DNA of 64,000 nt from RFPI01 sp964470195 (GTDB lineage: Bacteria; Pseudomonadota; Gammaproteobacteria; Burkholderiales; Methylophilaceae), in assembly GCA_964470195.1 (NCBI GenBank), contig CAYYBG010000005.1, positions 13,109 through 77,108 on the forward strand, given 5' to 3'. A model generated the notes under the pieces. The model was given only the letters and a program-made list of their open reading frames with translations, was not told the origin of the DNA and made no database searches. This document shows positions 34,300-43,572 of this stretch, piece after piece. A program made the position numbers and the translations under genes. Every line of letters starts with the position of its first letter. Position 1 is the stretch's first letter.

Positions 34300-35209
34300 C
34301 ATGTCCTCCTTGCGTCAATTGCAAGATACGCAATACCAATTGGTCAAAGCTTATTCCAGCTGCCTTGGCTGCCATCGGCACTAAACTGTGGTCGGTCATG
34401 CCGGGGCTAGTATTGATCTCAAGAAAATAATGTTTTCCCGCCTCATCCATCAGAAAATCTACTCTACCCCAGCCACTGGCGCCGATTGCTTTGAATGCCT
34501 GTAATGCTTCTACTTGAATCTTGGCTTGAACATCCTCTGTCAAACCGCATGGGCATAAGTACTGTGTATCATCTCGAAGATATTTCGCTTCATAATCGTA
34601 AAACTCATTACCAGGGACAATACGAACAATAGGCAAAGCTTGTTCACCCAAAATCCCGACGGTATATTCACCCCCACCCACAAACTGCTCTGCTATAACC
34701 AAGGGATCCAACTGACGTGCCAACTCATAAGCTGGTGCCAATTGATGCAGTTGTTTTACCTTGCTAATCCCAATGCTGGATCCTTCATTAGCCGGTTTCA
34801 CAAACAAAGGAAGAGCCAAATTTTTTGCTACTTGCGTCAAATCACTGTGCTCATCCAACAACTGGAACGCGGGCGTCGCTATGCCAGCTGATTGCCAAAT
34901 TAGTTTGGTCCTCCACTTATCCATTCCTAATGCAGAGGCCATCACGCCTGAGCCGGTGTAAGGAATATTCATCAACTCCAAAACACCTTGAATGCAGCCA
35001 TCCTCACCATAACGTCCATGTAAGGCAATAAAAGCCATATCAGCTCGTTGCAAATCATTAAGGGGGTCACAGGCGGGATCAAAGGCAAAGGCTTGCACAC
35101 CACTTTGCAACAAAGCTTGTAACACTGCTGTCCCGCTTTTTAGCGAAATTTCCCGCTCGGCAGAACGCCCTCCCATTAATACTGCCACTTTGCCTAATTG
35201 ATGATTCAT
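34289..35209 (-). CDS. ddl: D-alanine--D-alanine ligase
   Basis: Ddl joins two D-alanines with ATP for the peptidoglycan stem. The ATP-grasp motifs are visible: HGRYGEDGCIQGVLE (about 64-78), LFVKPANEGSSIGISKV (about 136-152), and FLEINTSPGMTDHSLVPMAA (about 264-283). Length is 306, DdlB-type. It is between murB (2-base gap) and ftsQ (overlap), as in many proteobacterial dcw clusters. Confidence 0.96.
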   Translation of the reverse strand: MNHQLGKVAVLMGGRSAEREISLKSGTAVLQALLQSGVQAFAFDPACDPLNDLQRADMAFIALHGRYGEDGCIQGVLELMNIPYTGSGVMASALGMDKWRTKLIWQSAGIATPAFQLLDEHSDLTQVAKNLALPLFVKPANEGSSIGISKVKQLHQLAPAYELARQLDPLVIAEQFVGGGEYTVGILGEQALPIVRIVPGNEFYDYEAKYLRDDTQYLCPCGLTEDVQAKIQVEALQAFKAIGASGWGRVDFLMDEAGKHYFLEINTSPGMTDHSLVPMAAKAAGISFDQLVLRILQLTQGGHDVE

Positions 35210-35211
35210 CG

Positions 35212-36102
35212 CTATCCCAATAACTTGACTTCTTGTTGTAACTGCACACCAAATTTTTCTTGTACGCTTGCACGCATCAAATCGATTAACTGTTGTATAT
35301 CCCTCGCGCTGGCATTGCCCAAATTGACAATAAAATTGGCATGCTTAGAGGAAATTTGTGCACCACCTATGACTTTGCCTTTTAATCCACAGGCTTCTAT
35401 CAATCTCGCCGCATGGTCTCCAGGCGGATTGCGAAAAGTCGAGCCCGCATTAGGTAAATTCAAAGGTTGACTGGCTAATCGCTTGGCGAGTAACTGTTTC
35501 ATTTCTGCCTCAGCCTTGGCACTATCGCCTTGGGGTAAATCCAACCATGCCGCGACAAACCATTCCTGCACCTGAGGCATTTGCACATGTCGATAGCTAG
35601 CGACAAACTCATTGCGTTGACGCTGATGTAAGCCACCTTGGCTATCCAAGGTCATCACACGACTGACTAAATCCCATGTTTCGCCGCCATGACATCCTGC
35701 ATTCATGGCCAAAGCCCCTCCCATCGTTCCGGGAATTCCTGCCAAAAACTCCGCTCCACTCAAGCCCGACTTAACACAAAAACGCGCTACTTTGGCGGTG
35801 GTCACTCCAGCTTCGGCATATACCAAGCCATGCTCCATATACAATTGATTCAAAGCGTTATGCATGATCACGACCGTGCCTGAGATACCTGCATCTGGAA
35901 CTAACAAATTAGAACCCAAGCCCACTACATAACGTGGCTCATGCGCTGGCAAACTACCGATAAACTGTTGCAGGTCAGCTAAGTCTGCTGGAATATACAA
36001 GCGCTCGGCATGCCCACCAACGCGCCAACTGTTGTAGCGTTGCATAGACTCATTCAATTTAAGTACACCACGCAATTCTGTTTTTTCTTGGGCCGCTATC
36101 AT
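35212..36102 (-). CDS. murB: UDP-N-acetylenolpyruvoylglucosamine reductase
   Basis: MurB reduces UDP-GlcNAc-enolpyruvate to UDP-MurNAc using FAD and NADPH. FAD-binding segments YVVGLGSNLLVPDAG (about 58-72) and GLSGAEFLAGIPGTMGGALAMNAGCHGGE (about 113-141) are present, and SSKHANFIVN (about 253-262) is late. At 296 residues with this gap pattern it looks like a type II MurB. It overlaps murC by four bases. Confidence 0.95.
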   Translation of the reverse strand: MIAAQEKTELRGVLKLNESMQRYNSWRVGGHAERLYIPADLADLQQFIGSLPAHEPRYVVGLGSNLLVPDAGISGTVVIMHNALNQLYMEHGLVYAEAGVTTAKVARFCVKSGLSGAEFLAGIPGTMGGALAMNAGCHGGETWDLVSRVMTLDSQGGLHQRQRNEFVASYRHVQMPQVQEWFVAAWLDLPQGDSAKAEAEMKQLLAKRLASQPLNLPNAGSTFRNPPGDHAARLIEACGLKGKVIGGAQISSKHANFIVNLGNASARDIQQLIDLMRASVQEKFGVQLQQEVKLLG

Positions 36103-37502
36103 GCTGATAACTCCTTAGCCAATTGCTTGGTTTTACTAGCGACCTGGCCAATACTGCCAGCCCCCATCACGATCACCACATCACCCTGTTGTGCGTTTTG
36201 TAAAATAGCGAGAGGCAACTCTGTCGGCGCAGAGAAATACTGCACATGCTCCAATTGGCCTTGAATGGATTGCATTAACGCCTCAGCATCCGCTCCTTCG
36301 ATAGCAGTCTCACCAGCGCTATAAACCTCAGTCAGCAATAAGTTATCGACACTTGCCAATACTTCAACAAAATCTGCAAAACAATCGCGTGTACGGGTAT
36401 ATCGATGAGGCTGAAACACCATCATTAAACGTCTACCTGGATAAGCTGCTCTAGCAGCAGCAATCACTGCACGCAACTCAACTGGATGATGTCCGTAGTC
36501 ATCGACGAGGGTGAACTGTTTGCCCTGCGGACTAGTGATATCTCCGTATTGCTCAAAGCGTCTTCCAACTCCACGGAACTCAGCCAAAGCTTTGATGATG
36601 GCGCTATCAGGTACATTCAACTCACTGGCAATAGCAATCGCCGCAAGCGCGTTTTGCACATAATGTCTTCCTGGCAAATTAAGTCGCACATCAAAGCGTG
36701 AAGTCACCCCATTCACTCGCTCTACCGTAAACAGCATTTGCGGACCATCAGCGCGCACATTCATTGCTCTAACATTAGCGTCTTGGCTAAATCCATAGGT
36801 GGTCACTGGTTTCGTGACACGGGGCAAAATCTCTCGGATATTGGGATCGTCGATACACAACACGGCCATGCCCCAAAATGGCAACTGTTGGATGAATTCC
36901 ACAAAAGCATTTTTTAACTTGGCAAAACTATGCTCATAGGTATCCATATGGTCAGCATCAATATTGGTGACGACTGCCATGACTGGAGTGAGATGTAAGA
37001 ACGATGCATCAGACTCATCCGCTTCAGCCACAATAAATTCTCCACTGCCCAATTTGGCATTGGCATTAGCTGACTCTAAACGACCCCCTATCACATAGGT
37101 TGGATCCATACCAGCTTCAGCCAATATGCTAGCAATCAAACTGGTCGTAGTAGTTTTGCCATGTGTGCCAGCCACGGCAATTCCCTGTCTAAATCGCATT
37201 AACTCGGCCAACATCATCGCACGCGGAATGACTGGAATCTTTCGACCTCTTGCCGCCACCACCTCAGGATTAGTGTCACTCACAGCACTGGAGACCACGA
37301 CCACATCGGCCTCAGCAAGATGTTCTGCTTGATGTCCCTGACAAATCACAGCACCGGCAGCTTTTAATCGCTCAGTCACAGCATTGCTGGCTAGGTCAGA
37401 GCCTGACACTTGAAAGCCAAGATTCAGCAACACCTCAGCAATACCGCTCATACCAGAGCCACCAATGCCGATAAAATGAATGTTTTTGACTTTATGCTTC
37501 AA
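36099..37502 (-). CDS. murC: UDP-N-acetylmuramate--L-alanine ligase
   Basis: MurC adds L-Ala to UDP-MurNAc. The N-terminal Rossmann motif HFIGIGGSGMSGIAEVL (about 9-25), ATP-binding AVAGTHGKTTTTSLIA (about 110-125) and VDDYGHHPVELRAVI (about 337-351) are intact. Length is 467. It overlaps murG upstream and murB downstream by four bases each, so translation is coupled along the cluster. Confidence 0.96.
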   Translation of the reverse strand: MKHKVKNIHFIGIGGSGMSGIAEVLLNLGFQVSGSDLASNAVTERLKAAGAVICQGHQAEHLAEADVVVVSSAVSDTNPEVVAARGRKIPVIPRAMMLAELMRFRQGIAVAGTHGKTTTTSLIASILAEAGMDPTYVIGGRLESANANAKLGSGEFIVAEADESDASFLHLTPVMAVVTNIDADHMDTYEHSFAKLKNAFVEFIQQLPFWGMAVLCIDDPNIREILPRVTKPVTTYGFSQDANVRAMNVRADGPQMLFTVERVNGVTSRFDVRLNLPGRHYVQNALAAIAIASELNVPDSAIIKALAEFRGVGRRFEQYGDITSPQGKQFTLVDDYGHHPVELRAVIAAARAAYPGRRLMMVFQPHRYTRTRDCFADFVEVLASVDNLLLTEVYSAGETAIEGADAEALMQSIQGQLEHVQYFSAPTELPLAILQNAQQGDVVIVMGAGSIGQVASKTKQLAKELSA

Positions 37503-38563
37503 GCGACCAACTCCTCACAGCAATGCGCCACTAAATGAGCTGCTTTTGGTTTGCCTAATTGATGGGCTTTTTCAGCCATCAACAAACATTGGTCATGGTT
37601 TAAGCTGACTAGTACATCCGCTAAACCCTCAGCATTAAAATCCTTTTGTTGTATCAATAGTGCCGCACCTGCTTCAACAAGATAGTGCGCATTACTCGTT
37701 TGATGGTCATCAACCGCATAAGGGAAAGGCACCAACAAACTCCCCAGTCCAACACTGGAAAGCTCTGCAATGGTCATTGCGCCTGCACGACATATCACGA
37801 AGTCTGCCCAAGCATACCAATGCGCCATATCCTGCAAATATTCTCGGCAGTCTGCTTCAATGTCATAACGTCGATAATGATGTTGTAAATCTTGTATATG
37901 TTGAGTCCCAGCTTGATGTACTACCTCTGGTCGCTGATTAGGCTCAAGCATCGCTAATGCGGCTGGAACAGTCTGATTCAATGCTTGCGCACCCAAACTT
38001 CCGCCTACTACCAATATCCTTAACTTACCCGCACGCTTAGCCATGCGTACTAACGGAGCAGGTAGGTGGCAAATATCAGCGCGTACTGGATTACCCACCA
38101 TTTCGGAATCCGCCAGTGCATTAGGAAAGGCACACAAGGTACGATTGGCTAGCTTAGCCAAGACACGATTGGTTAATCCGGCCACAGAGTTTTGTTCGTG
38201 TATCACTAAAGGTTTGCCTAGCAACTTTGCTGCAATACCGCCAGGGAATGCAGCAAATCCACCCATTCCCAACACCACATTGGGCTGGTATTTTCTCAAC
38301 GCAAGCATGCTTTGCATGAGAGCGCGAAAGACAGCCATAGGCATCGTTAGCCAAGTCCTAATGCCTTTACCACGTACACCATGCATTTGAATCATGGTTT
38401 TCTCATAGGGCTTGTCGGCAATCAATCGGTTTTCCATTCCTCCTTGGGTACACAGCCAGACCACACGCCAACCTTTTTCAAGCAATACATCGGCAACCGC
38501 CATCGCTGGATAGACATGTCCTCCAGTACCCCCCGCCATGACCATTAAAGTGTACTGACTCAT
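37499..38563 (-). CDS. murG: Lipid II synthase, GlcNAc transferase MurG
   Basis: MurG transfers GlcNAc from UDP-GlcNAc to lipid I on the inner face of the membrane. The N-terminal G-loop MAGGTGGHVYPAMAVA (about 9-24), GMGGFAAFPGG, and RILVVGGSLGAQALN with CRAGAMTIAELSSVGLGSLLVPFPYAVDDHQ are present. Length is 354, usual for the family. It overlaps ftsW and murC by four bases each. Confidence 0.96.
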   Translation of the reverse strand: MSQYTLMVMAGGTGGHVYPAMAVADVLLEKGWRVVWLCTQGGMENRLIADKPYEKTMIQMHGVRGKGIRTWLTMPMAVFRALMQSMLALRKYQPNVVLGMGGFAAFPGGIAAKLLGKPLVIHEQNSVAGLTNRVLAKLANRTLCAFPNALADSEMVGNPVRADICHLPAPLVRMAKRAGKLRILVVGGSLGAQALNQTVPAALAMLEPNQRPEVVHQAGTQHIQDLQHHYRRYDIEADCREYLQDMAHWYAWADFVICRAGAMTIAELSSVGLGSLLVPFPYAVDDHQTSNAHYLVEAGAALLIQQKDFNAEGLADVLVSLNHDQCLLMAEKAHQLGKPKAAHLVAHCCEELVA

Positions 38564-39723
38564 ACTGGAATACCTCGGTCAATACGGCGATTTTCCCAGT
38601 CTATGCGTAACAGCACTGCCATGGCGACGCAGTTCACTAAAATGCCGCTACCGCCAAATGACATAAGTGGCAGGGTTAAGCCTTTGGTAGGCAACAGCCC
38701 CATATTTACTCCCATATTGATGATGCCTTGGGCACCCAACCACACGGCAATCCCTTGCGCTAATAAAGCAGAGAAATAACGCTCGTTTTGAATGGCTGCT
38801 TTAGCGATATTGAAACAACGCACAATCAACCATGCGAATAGGCCAATCACAATAGCCACTCCAACAAAGCCTAACTCTTCAGCAATCACCGCTAATAAAA
38901 AGTCCGTGTGTGCTTCTGGCAAATACATTAACTTTTCTACACTTGCCCCCAAGCCCACACCAAACCACTCGCCACGCCCAAACGCCATCAAAGCATGGGA
39001 GAGCTGATAGCCTTTTCCATAAGGATCAGCCCATGGATCCATATAGCCAATAATGCGTTGGAGTCGATACGGGGATGACCAAATGAGCACCACAAAACCA
39101 ATCACCAACATCACAATCAACACAACAAAAATTCGAATGTTGATACCGCCCAACCACAAGATACCTATGGAGATTGCCGCGATTACAGCGAATGCGCCAA
39201 AGTCAGGCTCAAATAACAACAATCCTCCAACCAACAACATTACGGCAAGCATCGGCATGAATCCATGCTTGACACTATCCATCAACGCAGCTTTGCGGGT
39301 GGTGTAATCGGCCACATACATTGCCGCCAATAATTTCATAAACTCGGAGGGCTGTACTTGGAAGAACAGCAATTTAATCCAGCGTCTACTTCCCAATACC
39401 TTATGACCAATCCCAGGAATCGCTACCAGCAGTAACAACAATAAGCCAAGTAAAAATAATACTGGTGCCATACGTTGCCAAACATGGGTGGGCACTTGAA
39501 ATGCCAACACACCAGCGACTAATCCAATGACTACAAATATGCCTTGACGCATTAAGAAATAAGTACTTTGTTGATGGGTCGCCTCTTTTACTTCAGCAGT
39601 AGCGATTGATGCGGAATACACCATCACCAATCCAAAGGCTAATAAAATTAATGTCACCCAAAGCAAAGCTTGGTCATATGTCGCCCCAACAATTTTTCCG
39701 CGATTGGCAAAGGTCACGCTCAT
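38560..39723 (-). CDS. ftsW: Peptidoglycan glycosyltransferase FtsW
   Basis: FtsW is the SEDS-family septal peptidoglycan polymerase, paired with FtsI. About ten membrane segments are visible. Signature segments: the MVYSAS motif near TM1, FQVQPSEFMKLLA (about 125-137), the catalytic-loop LPEAHTDFLLAVIAEELGF (about 268-286), and GLLPTKGLTLPLMSFGGSG near the end. Length is 387. It overlaps murD by four bases upstream and murG by four downstream. Confidence 0.96.
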   Translation of the reverse strand: MSVTFANRGKIVGATYDQALLWVTLILLAFGLVMVYSASIATAEVKEATHQQSTYFLMRQGIFVVIGLVAGVLAFQVPTHVWQRMAPVLFLLGLLLLLLVAIPGIGHKVLGSRRWIKLLFFQVQPSEFMKLLAAMYVADYTTRKAALMDSVKHGFMPMLAVMLLVGGLLLFEPDFGAFAVIAAISIGILWLGGINIRIFVVLIVMLVIGFVVLIWSSPYRLQRIIGYMDPWADPYGKGYQLSHALMAFGRGEWFGVGLGASVEKLMYLPEAHTDFLLAVIAEELGFVGVAIVIGLFAWLIVRCFNIAKAAIQNERYFSALLAQGIAVWLGAQGIINMGVNMGLLPTKGLTLPLMSFGGSGILVNCVAMAVLLRIDWENRRIDRGIPV

Positions 39724-41108
39724 ACCGGACTCCTTGCTTGAGTGCTTGCCAATTGATGAACTGCTTGTACAAATACCTGAGCGCGGTGCTGATAGTGTTC
39801 AAACATGTCAAAACTAGCGCAGGCTGGTGATAGTAAAATGCAATCTTGCTTTTGCGCTAAGTGCATTGCTTGCTCGACAGCGGCTGGTAATGTATCGCTG
39901 AATACACATTGCGTACTGTCATCTAGGACTGCTGCAATTTGTTGTGCATCTCGGCCAATTAACACAACCGCACGCGCGTTTTGCTGAACTGCCTGACGTA
40001 AGGGCGTGAAATCCTGACCTTTACCATCTCCACCGGCGATGAGCACCACCTTACCTGCGCAGCTGGCAAATCCATCTAAGGCAGCACAAGTCGCACCGAC
40101 ATTGGTACCTTTAGAATCATCGTAAAAATCGACCCCATCAATATTGGCAACCCACTCGACTCGATGTGGCAGACCTTTGAATTGCGTTAACGCTTGCGCA
40201 CATACATCATCACTAATTCCAATTGAGCTAGACAAGGCCCAAGCCGCCAATGCATTACTGGCATTGTGTAGGCCTGCTACTTTTAAATCTACCATCGATA
40301 ACAAAGCCTGCTCACCTCGACACAGCCAGACTTGCCCATTGATATGTCGCAAGCCATATTCATGTTCATCTTGCGGGGCATGCTTAGAAAAACTCAACAT
40401 CCCCAGTGTAGGATTGCGCATCGCCATACTGGCTGGATCGTCGCGGTTTAACACTTGTAATTTGGCATGATTAAAAATACGTTGTTTTGCTGCTGCATAG
40501 GCTTGCATATCGCTGTAGCGATCTAAATGGTCCTCGCTTAAATTCAACATCGCTGCAGCATCTAAATGCAAGGAATGTGTGGTCTCTAATTGAAAACTGG
40601 AAAGCTCTAAAACAAAGACTTGCACGCCTGTTGCGCTACCATCCATCAGACTGTCCAATACCGGCAAGCCAATATTGCCAGCCACAACAGTACGATAGCC
40701 TGCTTGCTGACAAATGGCACCCACCATGCTGGTGACTGTGGTTTTTCCGTTCGAACCAGTTATTCCAATCCGTTTGCTATCCGTTGGGCAAACACGCGCA
40801 AATAATTCAATATCTCCGACAATTTCAATACCTCGTTGCAAAGCGCTTTTTAAAATGGGCGTTTGCAAAGGCAATCCGGGGCTAATCACCACGCACTGCA
40901 CACCGTCTAATAATGACTCATGAAACTCACCCAAATGAATTTCCAAGTCAGGCATTTGCTGTTGAATAATGGCAAAATTAGGCGGGGTCAAACGCGAATC
41001 CGCTACGCGCACATCAACACCTTGGCTATGCAACCAGCGTAAAGCTGATAAGCCACTAGCGCCTAAGCCTAATACTAAATATAGTTGTCTTTGTTGACCT
41101 GAGCTCAT
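39720..41108 (-). CDS. murD: UDP-N-acetylmuramoylalanine--D-glutamate ligase
   Basis: MurD adds D-Glu to UDP-MurNAc-L-Ala. The N-terminal LVLGLGASGLSALRWL, the ATP P-loop GITGSNGKTTVTSMV and the DDSKGTNVGAT motif are present. The frame stays open to a TTG at 41192, but the added 28 residues have no similarity. The ATG at 41108 overlaps the mraY stop by four bases like the neighbouring genes, so I start there. Product is 462 residues. Confidence 0.95.
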   Translation of the reverse strand: MSSGQQRQLYLVLGLGASGLSALRWLHSQGVDVRVADSRLTPPNFAIIQQQMPDLEIHLGEFHESLLDGVQCVVISPGLPLQTPILKSALQRGIEIVGDIELFARVCPTDSKRIGITGSNGKTTVTSMVGAICQQAGYRTVVAGNIGLPVLDSLMDGSATGVQVFVLELSSFQLETTHSLHLDAAAMLNLSEDHLDRYSDMQAYAAAKQRIFNHAKLQVLNRDDPASMAMRNPTLGMLSFSKHAPQDEHEYGLRHINGQVWLCRGEQALLSMVDLKVAGLHNASNALAAWALSSSIGISDDVCAQALTQFKGLPHRVEWVANIDGVDFYDDSKGTNVGATCAALDGFASCAGKVVLIAGGDGKGQDFTPLRQAVQQNARAVVLIGRDAQQIAAVLDDSTQCVFSDTLPAAVEQAMHLAQKQDCILLSPACASFDMFEHYQHRAQVFVQAVHQLASTQARSPV

Positions 41109-42208
41109 CGTATTTTTAAACTCGCCAATCCCACCAAGACCAAAATCATGGTGATAATCCAAAAACGAACCACTACTTGAGTCTCTTTCCAACCTTTTTG
41201 CTCATAGTGATGATGCAAAGGCGCCATCAAAAAGATACGTCGACCTTCGCCATATTTATTTTTGCTGTAACGGAAATAGCCTACTTGGATTGCGACTGAT
41301 AAAGTTTCCACCACAAACACACCGCTCATAATGAACAGCACGATTTCCTGTCTAACCACCACCGCTACCACTCCTAAAGCTGCTCCTAAAGCTAAGGCAC
41401 CTACATCCCCCATAAACACTTCAGCGGGATAAGCGTTAAACCATAAAAAGCCTAATCCTGCGCCTGTCATGGCGGCACAAAATACTGCCAATTCACCAGC
41501 ACCGGATATGTAGGGAATACCTAAATATTTAGAAAAAACTAAGTGTCCTGCGGCATAAGCAAAAATCGCTAACGCACCCGCAATCAATACCGTCGGCATA
41601 ATCGCTAAGCCATCCAAACCATCGGTCAAATTGACTGCATTACTACTGCCAACCACCACCAAATACGTCAGCACTGCAAAGGCCAAACTACTCAAAGGGA
41701 ATACCAAATGTTTAAAAAATGGAATATATAAAGTGGTATCTGACGGACTGCTGGCGTTGTAAACCAGAAACAAGGCCACGCCTAAACCAACGGCAGATTG
41801 CCAAAAATACTTTTCTTTGGCAGACAACCCTTGGGGATTTCGATGAACAACTTTGCGCCAATCGTCGACCATCCCAATCAGGCCAAAACCCAGTGTCGAG
41901 AGCAGTACAAGCCAAATATAGCGATTACTCAAATCCCCCCAAAGTAAGGTGGCAATCGCAATACTTACCAAAATTAAAGCACCGCCCATGGTCGGTGTTC
42001 CCGCTTTAATCAGATGAGATTTAGGGCCATCATCGCGAACCGCTTGACCTACTTTATATTGTGTTAGTTTGCGGATGAGGCCTGGTCCAACCAGAAAAGA
42101 AATGGCAAGTGCGGTCAAAGCTGCCAGTACAGCACGCAGAGTGATGTAATTAAATACATTGAATCCATGAATATCTTGCGCCAACCATCTTGCTAACATT
42201 AGCAACAT
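41105..42208 (-). CDS. mraY: Phospho-MurNAc-pentapeptide transferase MraY
   Basis: MraY makes lipid I by transferring phospho-MurNAc-pentapeptide to undecaprenyl phosphate. About ten membrane segments are visible. The conserved loops include KAGTPTMGGALI (about 68-79), the Asp-rich FGLIGMVDDWRKV (about 107-119), VNLTDGLDGLA (about 192-202) and the FLMAPLHHHYEQKGWKE end (about 329-345). Length is 367. It is separated from murF by two bases and overlaps murD by four. Confidence 0.97.
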   Translation of the reverse strand: MLLMLARWLAQDIHGFNVFNYITLRAVLAALTALAISFLVGPGLIRKLTQYKVGQAVRDDGPKSHLIKAGTPTMGGALILVSIAIATLLWGDLSNRYIWLVLLSTLGFGLIGMVDDWRKVVHRNPQGLSAKEKYFWQSAVGLGVALFLVYNASSPSDTTLYIPFFKHLVFPLSSLAFAVLTYLVVVGSSNAVNLTDGLDGLAIMPTVLIAGALAIFAYAAGHLVFSKYLGIPYISGAGELAVFCAAMTGAGLGFLWFNAYPAEVFMGDVGALALGAALGVVAVVVRQEIVLFIMSGVFVVETLSVAIQVGYFRYSKNKYGEGRRIFLMAPLHHHYEQKGWKETQVVVRFWIITMILVLVGLASLKIR

Positions 42209-42210
42209 GT

Positions 42211-43572
42211 TTAAGTCCTCTCTGTTTGTTGGATAGATTGCAATTGTTCAGTCACGCGCTCCATTTTGGCTGAACGTGACCCCTTGATCAGCACAACATC
42301 ATGTTGTTGCAATTGTTGTTTTAGAACATTCAGCAAATCTGATAACTCAAAAAAATGCTGTGCACCATCGCCAAAGCTTAGGCTGGCATTTTGACTGAGT
42401 GTGCCAACAGTGAATAACTGATGCACCCCTTGTTGGCGGGCATAGTGGCCGATTTCGCTGTGCATTTGCTCTGCCAGCTCACCCAATTCGCCCATATCCC
42501 CCATCACCATCAAATGTCTTCCAGTTTGCTTCACCAACACATCAATGGCTGCCCGCATGGAGCTGGGGTTGGCGTTGTAGGTATCGTCAATCAAGGTGGT
42601 ATGCTTAATTCCGGGCACATATCTCAAACGTCCAGAAACGCCATTAAATTGTGATAGTCCTAAAGCGATTGAATCGAGCGGGATATTGAGCGCCAAAGCT
42701 AAGCTCGTTGCTGCTAATGCATTGGCCACATTGTGCAAACCAGGCACCTGAATTGAAAACTCGATTGCACCTGCTGGGCTAAATATTTGCATGACACTGC
42801 TTTTGTCTCGTAACTCATAATCGGCGGTAACATCGGCTGAGTTTTGTAAAGCAAAAGTGATTTGCTGGTGAGACTGAGTTTGCTTCAACCATTGAGCGGC
42901 GAATTGATCGTCTGCATTAATGACAGCGATACCTTGTTGTTTCAAGCCATCAAAAATTTCACCTTTAGCATTGGCAATAGCCTGCAATGAACCTAGTAAT
43001 CCAATATGTGCGCTACCCACATTGTTCACTAGCGCAACATCTGGCTTCGCTAAGGTACTCATGTAATGGATTTCACCAGGATGATTCATTCCCATCTCTA
43101 ACACGGCGTATTGATGTTGACTGCGTAAACCTAAAGCGGTTAAAGGCATACCCAAATCATTATTTAGATTGCCCTTTGTCGCCAGTACATAGTCAGCATC
43201 TCCTGTATGCGCAATCAGAATGCCTGCCAACATTTCTTTCACCGTGGTTTTGCCGTTGCTTCCTGTCAGTGCCACAATCGGAGCTTGAAAGTTTGACAAC
43301 CATTGCTGTGCCATCTGCCCCAATGCAAGGCGTGTATTGCTGACTTGTACACAGGGCTGCCAATCGCTAGACTTTTGCACCAGCGCTGCTACTGCGCCTT
43401 TAGCTAAACTTTGTCCAACAAAATCGTGTCCGTCAAAATGCTCGCCAGTAATGGCTACAAATAATTGACCTGGTTGAATAGTCCGACTATCGATACCTAC
43501 GCTGGTAAAAGTCACATCGTCACCTTGCATCGGTGCGTTCAATAACTTGGCCAGCTCAGATAAGCGCATCAT
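42211..43572 (-). CDS. murF: UDP-MurNAc-tripeptide--D-Ala-D-Ala ligase
   Basis: MurF adds the D-Ala-D-Ala dipeptide, finishing the cytoplasmic precursor. The P-loop is ALTGSNGKTTVKEML (about 104-118), followed by MGMNHPGEIHYMS and the TLIDDTYNANPSSMRAAI segment. A GTG at 43581 is in frame, but the ATG at 43572 overlaps the murE stop (ATGA) and has AGGGTGG upstream, so I start there. Product is 453 residues. Confidence 0.95.
   Translation of the reverse strand: MMRLSELAKLLNAPMQGDDVTFTSVGIDSRTIQPGQLFVAITGEHFDGHDFVGQSLAKGAVAALVQKSSDWQPCVQVSNTRLALGQMAQQWLSNFQAPIVALTGSNGKTTVKEMLAGILIAHTGDADYVLATKGNLNNDLGMPLTALGLRSQHQYAVLEMGMNHPGEIHYMSTLAKPDVALVNNVGSAHIGLLGSLQAIANAKGEIFDGLKQQGIAVINADDQFAAQWLKQTQSHQQITFALQNSADVTADYELRDKSSVMQIFSPAGAIEFSIQVPGLHNVANALAATSLALALNIPLDSIALGLSQFNGVSGRLRYVPGIKHTTLIDDTYNANPSSMRAAIDVLVKQTGRHLMVMGDMGELGELAEQMHSEIGHYARQQGVHQLFTVGTLSQNASLSFGDGAQHFFELSDLLNVLKQQLQQHDVVLIKGSRSAKMERVTEQLQSIQQTERT

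Noticed and set aside
41109..41192. 28-residue N-terminal extension of MurD from a TTG
   Set aside because: No similarity to MurD, and it would overlap mraY by 88 bases while the ATG at 41108 gives the usual 4-base overlap.
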